This document shows, one piece after another, positions 58,892 to 64,000 of a stretch of DNA of 64,000 bases; the first letter of the stretch is position 1; every line of letters begins with the position of its first letter. A program made the translations under genes and the position numbers. The notes beneath the pieces were generated by a model that saw only the letters and a list, made by a program, of their open reading frames with translations, made no database searches and had not been told where the DNA came from. The stretch comes from DSNY01 sp964539745 (GTDB lineage: Bacteria; Pseudomonadota; Gammaproteobacteria; Burkholderiales; Burkholderiaceae_F), in NCBI GenBank assembly GCA_964539745.1, contig CAZIJU010000007.1, positions 10,031 to 74,030 on the forward strand, written 5' to 3'.

Positions 58892-59343
58892 TTCGGCGTC
58901 CCGAGGTGTTCCTTCAATCGCGCCTGCAGTTCCTTCGGCGCAAGCTGCGTGTAGTCGTGCGCGAGCTGCGCGTCGATCGAGCGGCGCACGCCGGCAGGAA
59001 GTTGCGCGACCAGCATCCCCAGAAAGGGATTCGACGCCACCAGCGTCAGCTTCCCGTAACGTCCGGCCTTCAGCGCGCCATCCAGATGCGCAGCGAGCTC
59101 GCGCGCGAACTGCTCGACCTCGTTGCGCCGCGGATCCGTTCGCGGAACGAGTTTCGTGCTGTCGTTGCCGTGTCCGCGCACGCCGCCCGGGCGGTCGGCG
59201 ACCAGTTCCGACCCCTTCATCCGGCTTTCGGCGTGTTCGAACTCGGCCTCGCGCGCGAGCGTCCAGTCGGACTTGCGCGGGTTGCGGCTGTAGCAGACGG
59301 CGCGCGAGCCGTTGGCGACCAGGATCCAGTGCCCGTTGGCCAT
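58888..59343 (-). CDS. Host attachment protein family (baeRF-like) protein
   Basis: A 151-aa protein of the 'required for attachment to host cells' family, first described in Agrobacterium and related to the eRF1-like baeRF fold. Signatures: WILVANGSRAVCYSRN at the N-terminus, EQFARELAAHLDGAL, LTLVASNPFLGML, DYTQLAPKELQARL at the C-terminus. CAGGAGG lies 7 bases before the ATG at 59343. It is translationally coupled (ATGA) to the Lon-like protease gene and probably heads a three-gene operon with the USP-like gene. In free-living bacteria the family is associated with stress rather than attachment. Confidence 0.85.
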   Translation of the reverse strand: MANGHWILVANGSRAVCYSRNPRKSDWTLAREAEFEHAESRMKGSELVADRPGGVRGHGNDSTKLVPRTDPRRNEVEQFARELAAHLDGALKAGRYGKLTLVASNPFLGMLVAQLPAGVRRSIDAQLAHDYTQLAPKELQARLKEHLGTPK

Positions 59344-59465
59344 CGTGACCTCCTGTCGTTCGGTGGCATCGAGGGTAACGCAGCGGACCCGCAGTGGCAC
59401 CGCGCGGACGGCCTGCGACGCGCGCGGCATCTGTCCGAAGCATGGACGCGCGATCCGCGTCGCGT

Positions 59466-59479
59466 TTGATGACCGTCAA
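59466..59479. promoter_or_regulatory. FNR/Anr-like box upstream of the host-attachment/Lon-like/USP operon
   Basis: TTGAT-GACC-GTCAA, 9 of 10 matches to TTGAT-N4-ATCAA, about 125 bases upstream of the operon start. It has the same half-sites as the box at 19159-19172. The matching -10 is not clear; TTACCCT near 59378-59372 is a weak candidate. Confidence 0.5.
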
Positions 59480-59513
59480 TCGTGCAGCGTCCGGGCGCAC
59501 GCTTCATATCGAA

Positions 59514-61103
59514 TCAATCCGCAGTCCGGTCGGGCGCCAGCGCGCGCGCCAGCGCGTCGCAGCGCCGCGCAACCTCGTCGGGCGGCGCGCCGGTGTCGAT
59601 GCGCAACGCGCGCTCGTCGTCGCCCGGCGGCTCGCACCACGTCATCTGGCGCTCGAGCACGTCGACCGTGGCGTCCGAGGCGTCGCGGTCGGCGGCCATG
59701 CGCGCGGCCACGCGCGCGCGCAACACGTCGGCGGGCGCCGCGCAGGCGATCGGCGCGAATCGCACGCCCAGCGAACGCGCCAGCGCGGCGAACGCGTCGC
59801 GCTCGGCGCGCCTGAGGAAGGCCGCGTCGACGATCGCCGTGAAGCCGCCGTCGATGATCGCGCGCGCCGCGGCGGCGAGCCGATCGTAGGTCGCGCGGGT
59901 GGCATCGGCGCCGTACAGCTCGGCGCGCAACTGCGCGTCGACGCGCGCGGTCGGCGCCAGCGAAAACATCCGTTTGCGCTCGACGTCGGAGCGCACGCGA
60001 ACCGCGCCCAGCGACTCGAGCAGGTGCTGCGCGACGAAGGTCTTGCCCGAACCGGACAGGCCGTGCATCGCGACGAGCAGCGGCTGCTGCGGCCGCGCGA
60101 GCCGTTCGGCCAGCGCGAGGTGGTCGGCGAAATCGCCGTGTTCGTGCACGCGCAGCGCCGGGTCCACCGCCGGCTGCTGCGCGCGGATCAGCGCGACCTT
60201 CGCGCGCACGAGCGCGCGGTAGACCGCGTACAGGCGCACGAGCGGCATCCCGCCGTAGTCGCCTGTGACCTCCAGATACGCGTTGAGCAGCCGCCAGGCG
60301 AGGCGCCCCTGGCGGCGGTCGAGCAGGTCCATCACGGTGAACGCGATGTCGTTCAACACGTCGATGCAGCGCAGCTCGTCGTTGAACTCGATGCAGTCGA
60401 ACGGCACCGGCGCGCCGTCGACGAGCACGATGTTGCCCAGATGCAGGTCGCCGTGGCAATCGCGCACGAAGCCGTCGCGGTGGCGCGCCTGCAGCAGCGC
60501 CGCGCGCAGCTCGAGCGCGTGCCGCGTCCAGTCGCCGAGCGCATCGATGCGGGCGCGGTCCGCGCTCGCGCGCGCGTGCGCGCGCAGGCCGTCGATATTG
60601 TCGAGCATCCAGCGCGCCACCGTGCCGGCCGAGCCGAGCGCGCTCGCCGCATCGACGCGCGGCGCGTCCATGTGGAAGGCGGCGATCGCCGCGGCGAGCC
60701 GGTCGATGCAGGCCGCATCGAGGGTGCCGGCGCGCGCACGCGCGTCGAGCAGGTCGTCGGCGGCAAAGCGGCGCATCCGCACGACCCAGTCGATCGGCTC
60801 GCCCGCACCGCCCAGGCGCGGCGCATCGACGGTGCCGGTGACCGCGACCACGTCCAGATAGAGCTGCGGCGCAGTGCGGCGGTTCAGCCGCAGCTCCTGT
60901 TCGCAGTACCGCCGGCGCGCATCGAGTGTGGTGAAGTCGAGGAAACCCAGGTCGACCGGCTTCTTCAGCTTGTAGGCGTACGCGCCGGCCAGCAGCACGG
61001 TCGAGATGTGCGTTTCGATCGTCTCGACCGCAGCGCCGCCCAGCAGCGCGCGCAGCCCCGCGACGAGCCGAGTGTGTCGCTCGATCGGGTCGGCCGTTCC
61101 CAT
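59514..61103 (-). CDS. Aminoglycoside-phosphotransferase-like kinase fused to a P-loop kinase domain
   Basis: A 529-aa two-domain protein. N-terminal half (about 30-310): APH/choline-kinase fold with the catalytic loop CHGDLHLGNIVL and DCIEFNDELRCIDVLNDIAF in outline (metal Asp). C-terminal half (about 340-515): P-loop kinase with the Walker A MHGLSGSGKTF and an Arg-rich lid region (VERKRMF). This COG2187-COG0645 fusion is widespread but uncharacterised; phosphorylation of a small molecule is likely. The ATG at 61103 gives MGTADPIERHTRLVAGLRAL; the coding region ends 35 bases past the Anr-like box. Confidence 0.85.
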   Translation of the reverse strand: MGTADPIERHTRLVAGLRALLGGAAVETIETHISTVLLAGAYAYKLKKPVDLGFLDFTTLDARRRYCEQELRLNRRTAPQLYLDVVAVTGTVDAPRLGGAGEPIDWVVRMRRFAADDLLDARARAGTLDAACIDRLAAAIAAFHMDAPRVDAASALGSAGTVARWMLDNIDGLRAHARASADRARIDALGDWTRHALELRAALLQARHRDGFVRDCHGDLHLGNIVLVDGAPVPFDCIEFNDELRCIDVLNDIAFTVMDLLDRRQGRLAWRLLNAYLEVTGDYGGMPLVRLYAVYRALVRAKVALIRAQQPAVDPALRVHEHGDFADHLALAERLARPQQPLLVAMHGLSGSGKTFVAQHLLESLGAVRVRSDVERKRMFSLAPTARVDAQLRAELYGADATRATYDRLAAAARAIIDGGFTAIVDAAFLRRAERDAFAALARSLGVRFAPIACAAPADVLRARVAARMAADRDASDATVDVLERQMTWCEPPGDDERALRIDTGAPPDEVARRCDALARALAPDRTAD

Positions 61104-61161
61104 CGCGACACGCTCCACGCAGTGCTGCCCGTCCGGCGGCCCCGTCCGCACCTGCCGCGCG

Positions 61162-62271
61162 TTACGGCGCGCGGCGGTCGAGTGCGGCGCGGATGCGCGC
61201 CAGCTCGACCAGGTTGTCGACGTCGACGAGTCCGACCAGGCGGTCGCCGTCGAAGACCGGAACCAGGTGCTCGTCGCCGTCGCGCAGCGCCCGCCACACG
61301 TCGTCGAGCGCGTCGGCGGTGGTCGCGGTCGGAAAGCTGCGCTGCATGGCCCGCGCGACCGCGACGGATTCGCCATGCCGGCGCAGCGCGTCGAGCAGCG
61401 CGCGCTGCGTGAGCAGCCCGACGACGCGGCCGTCGCGCACCACCGGGAAATCCCTCTGCGTTCCGGTCAGCGTCAGCTCGATCGCGCGCGCCAGCGTCTC
61501 GTCCGGGTCGAGCGCGCGGAAGTCGCGGATCAGCGCACCCGCCAGCGGCACGCCGCGCATCGCCGCGCGCATGCGCGCGTCGACGAGTTCCATCTGCGCG
61601 CCGAACCAGACGAAGATCGCGATCAGCACGAGCAGCGGGTTGACGAACACGCCGACGACCGCGAAAACGATCGCGATCGCCTGTCCGACGCGGGCTGCCA
61701 CGGTCGTCGCGCGAACCGCGCCGGAGCGCAGCGCCAGCGCGGCGCGCAGCACCCGGCCGCCGTCCATCGGGAATGCCGGAATCAGGTTGAAGACCGCGAG
61801 CATCAGGTTGACCGACAACAGCGCCTGCGGCAGCGTCGCCTCCTCGGCCAGCGCGAAACCGGCCGGCTGCCCCGTCGCCGCGAGCACGCCGGCCAGCGCG
61901 GCGGCGATCGCCAGGTTGACCGCCGGGCCGGCGAGCGCGATCACGATCTCCGCACGGGGCGAGGAAGGCATGTTCTGCAGCCGCGCCACGCCGCCGATCG
62001 GCAGCAGCGTGATGTCGCGCGTACGCACGCCGTAGCGGCGCGCCGCGAACGCGTGGCCGAGCTCGTGCAGCACGACGCAGACAAAGACGAGCACGACGAA
62101 ACCCACGCCGGTCAGCGTGCCGGCGACCGTCTTCGTCGCGAACGCATACACGAGCGTGAACCACGCCAGCAGCAGCAGGAAGGTGACGTGGATCCGGATG
62201 TTGATGCCGGCCACGCTCGCGATCGTCCACGCGATGCCGAGCGCCCCCGCGTCGCGCGCGGCGGCGCTCAC
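61162..62271 (-). CDS. Site-2 protease family (M50) membrane metalloprotease with CBS pair
   Basis: A 369-aa polytopic protease. HExxH site in VVLHELGHAFAARRYGV and the third ligand motif FNLIPAFPMDGGRVLRAA in outline (NxxPxxPxDGGR) are both intact, so catalysis within the membrane is expected. Six hydrophobic segments cover about residues 15-235. The C-terminal CBS pair (about 255-365: RDFPVVRDGRVVGLLTQRALL and HLVPVFDGDRLVGLVDVDNL) would bind adenosyl ligands and regulate the enzyme. Starts with GTG overlapping the stop of the molybdopterin oxidoreductase (GTGA). Confidence 0.9.
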   Translation of the reverse strand: MSAAARDAGALGIAWTIASVAGINIRIHVTFLLLLAWFTLVYAFATKTVAGTLTGVGFVVLVFVCVVLHELGHAFAARRYGVRTRDITLLPIGGVARLQNMPSSPRAEIVIALAGPAVNLAIAAALAGVLAATGQPAGFALAEEATLPQALLSVNLMLAVFNLIPAFPMDGGRVLRAALALRSGAVRATTVAARVGQAIAIVFAVVGVFVNPLLVLIAIFVWFGAQMELVDARMRAAMRGVPLAGALIRDFRALDPDETLARAIELTLTGTQRDFPVVRDGRVVGLLTQRALLDALRRHGESVAVARAMQRSFPTATTADALDDVWRALRDGDEHLVPVFDGDRLVGLVDVDNLVELARIRAALDRRAP

Positions 62272-64000
62272 GCGGCAGTCTCCCGCGCGGCGCGCGCGAC
62301 TTCGACCAGGCAGTCGTAGAAGGTCGGCGCGCGGCCCAGATCGGTGAGCTGCTGGCTCGTCACTTCGTTGGCGTTGCGGCCGTCGCGCGCCAGCTTCTTC
62401 CACCAGATCGACAGCGCGACGACCACGCCCGGCCGCGCGCGGTCGGTCACGCGCGCGGTCAGCTCGAACGATCCGCGGTCGTTGAACACGCGCACGCGGT
62501 CGCCGTCGGCGATGCCGCGCGCGGCGGCATCGTGCGGGTGGATTTCGAGCGTCGGCTCGCCCTCGGCGGCGCGCAGGCTTGCGACGTTGACGAAGGTCGA
62601 GTTCAGGAAGTTGCGCGCCGGCGGCGAGATCATCGCCAGCGGATAACGCGCGGCGAGCTGCGGGTTGCTCGTCGGTCCTTCGTACGGCGGCACGTAGTCG
62701 GGTACAGGGTCGAGCCCCTGCGCGGCGAGCCGCTGCGAGGCGAACTCGCACTTGCCCGAAGGGGTGGCGAAACCGCCCTGCGCGAATGGCGCATACGGCG
62801 CCGGCACGGCAAGCCGCTGCCAGCCCTGCGCCTTCGCGATCTGCCAGTCGTAGTTCGCGGTCGCACCGCGCTTGCGGAACGCGCGCGCGGCGATGTCTTC
62901 GTCGCTTTCGCGAAAGCACGCGTCGGTGAAACCCATCTTCGCCGCGAGCCTGCGGAAGATCTCGCTGTTGGGCAGCGCCTCGCCCAGCGGCTCGATCGCC
63001 GGGTTGTTGGCGACGACGTACAGATGGCCGTAGGGCTTGACGACATCGACGTGCTCGAGCTGGGTGGTCGCCGGCAGCACGTAGTCGGCGGTGTCGGCGG
63101 TGTCGGTCAGGAAGTGCTCGAGCACGACGGTGAACAGATCCTCGCGCGCGAAGCCTGCTGCGACCTTGCGCGAGTCCGGCGCCACCGCGACCGGGTTGCT
63201 GTTGTACACGATCAGCGCCTCGATCGGCGGGTCCGCGCCGAGCAGCGCGTCGCCGATCGTGCTCATGTTGATCGTGCGCGGCGTGCGGCCCGCGAGCAGC
63301 TCGGGCCGGTACAGCGCGTCGGCGTCGATGTCGAACAGCCCGCTGGTGGACAGCAGCAGGCCGCCCGCGGGATCGCGCCAGTGGCCGGCGAGCGCAGGCA
63401 GGCACGCGACCGCGCGCACCGCATTGCCGCCGCCGCGGCAGCGCTGCATGCCGTAATTGAGCCGGATCGCGGCCGGGCGCAGGTGCCAGTAGTCGTGCGC
63501 AAGCCGTTCGATCTCGGCGGCGGTGATGCCGCAGATCGCCGCGACGCGCTGCGGGTCGTACGCGCGAACGCGTTCGGCGAACGTGTCGAAGCCGAGCGTG
63601 TGGCGCTCGACGTAGTCGCGGTCGATCCAGCCCTCGCGGATCAGCACGTGCGCGAGCGCGAGCGCGAGCGCGCCGTCGGTGCCGGGCAGCGGCGCGATGT
63701 GCTGATGGCACTTCTCGGCGGTCAACGAACGGTACGGGTCGATCGCGACCAGCTTCGCGCCGCGCCGCTTGGCCTGCTGCGCGCGGCTCCACAGGTGCAG
63801 GTTCGACGCGATCGCGTTCGTGCCCCAGAACACGATCAGCCGGCTCGCCTCGAACTGCTCCACGTCCATGCCTGCGCGCACGCCGAGCGTGGCGTGCAGC
63901 GCTTCGCCGCCCGCGGTCGCGCAGATCGTGCGATCGAGGAAACTCGCGCCGAGCTTGTGGAAGAAGCGGCTCGCCATCGCCTCGCCCTGCACCAGCCCCA
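62268..64000 (-). CDS. Molybdopterin-dependent oxidoreductase (partial, N-terminus outside)
   Basis: 577 codons of a DMSO-reductase-superfamily protein that continues past the window edge; the frame is open to position 64000. The visible part contains VFWGTNAIASNLHLW, AIDPYRSLTAEKCHQHI, PLPGTDGALALALAHVL in outline, YGMQRCRGGGNAVRAV and the cofactor-binding end GDRVRVFNDRGSFELTARVT in outline. The C-terminal molydopterin-dinucleotide-binding domain is intact. The 4Fe-4S N-terminus, if present, lies outside. Substrate unknown; similarity is to the formate-dehydrogenase/assimilatory-nitrate-reductase-like oxidoreductases that lack a TAT partner here. It is coupled to the M50 protease. Confidence 0.88.
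   Translation of the reverse strand, partial: GLVQGEAMASRFFHKLGASFLDRTICATAGGEALHATLGVRAGMDVEQFEASRLIVFWGTNAIASNLHLWSRAQQAKRRGAKLVAIDPYRSLTAEKCHQHIAPLPGTDGALALALAHVLIREGWIDRDYVERHTLGFDTFAERVRAYDPQRVAAICGITAAEIERLAHDYWHLRPAAIRLNYGMQRCRGGGNAVRAVACLPALAGHWRDPAGGLLLSTSGLFDIDADALYRPELLAGRTPRTINMSTIGDALLGADPPIEALIVYNSNPVAVAPDSRKVAAGFAREDLFTVVLEHFLTDTADTADYVLPATTQLEHVDVVKPYGHLYVVANNPAIEPLGEALPNSEIFRRLAAKMGFTDACFRESDEDIAARAFRKRGATANYDWQIAKAQGWQRLAVPAPYAPFAQGGFATPSGKCEFASQRLAAQGLDPVPDYVPPYEGPTSNPQLAARYPLAMISPPARNFLNSTFVNVASLRAAEGEPTLEIHPHDAAARGIADGDRVRVFNDRGSFELTARVTDRARPGVVVALSIWWKKLARDGRNANEVTSQQLTDLGRAPTFYDCLVEVARAARETAA

Overview
The window is GC-rich, gene-dense DNA from a Gram-negative betaproteobacterium, most likely of the order Burkholderiales. 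This rests on gene order (rplM-rpsI-argC-bactofilin-erpA beside anmK/tyrS; glyA/nrdR with ribD-ribE-ribBA-ribH-nusB-thiL-pgpA), two trimeric general porins, a Bug-type tripartite tricarboxylate receptor, a secreted PHB depolymerase and CXXCH cytochromes. No rRNA, tRNA, CRISPR array, phage or complete insertion sequence was seen. A 10-N scaffold gap cuts a sensor kinase at 5076-5085.

Layout. 1-5.6 kb: end of pyrF, egtD (ergothioneine), then a plus-strand electron-transfer cluster (SHP-type monoheme cytochrome, diheme cytochrome c, membrane cytochrome b, response regulator, sensor kinase). 5.6-25.8 kb: almost all minus strand, with a CorC-type transporter, a frameshifted gene, a haloacetate-dehalogenase-like hydrolase and the long riboflavin/thiamine/phospholipid run ribD to pncC. 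Three hsp20 genes and a lipoprotein separate that run from nrdR-glyA. An MgtC/DUF4010 protein, a phosphatase, a PEBP protein and dtd follow. 26-36 kb: acyl-CoA dehydrogenase, tyrS, anmK, erpA, bactofilin, argC, ribosomal proteins L13/S9, an OsmC protein and coq7. 36-46 kb is the accessory part: two porins, a glpD remnant, a hicBA toxin-antitoxin pair, glpD, a Bug receptor, a decayed nucleotidyltransferase broken by a palindromic insertion, and a PHA depolymerase. 46-54 kb: two outer-membrane proteins, a nuclease/VOC/basic-protein operon, fadD, a Zn aminopeptidase and a PaaK-like ligase. 54-64 kb: small proteins, then a stress-type cluster (USP-like protein, Lon-like protease, host-attachment-family protein), a phosphotransferase/P-loop fusion, an M50-CBS protease and a molybdopterin oxidoreductase that runs off the end.

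Four themes stand out. (1) Intergenic islands of GTCATTCCGAGCCGC-type repeats (25.8-26.2, 29.2-30.0, 40.2-40.6, 45.8-46.2 kb) carry related inverted ends and look like decayed non-autonomous mobile elements. (2) FNR/Anr-like boxes (TTGAT-N4-RTCAA type) lie upstream of an hsp20, erpA, a small acidic protein and the host-attachment/Lon-like/USP operon, suggesting a low-oxygen regulon. (3) Two of the three hsp20 genes have RpoH-type promoters. (4) A 275-bp near-identical tract links glpD to a truncated paralogue on the other side of hicBA, with sharp edges that suggest gene conversion.
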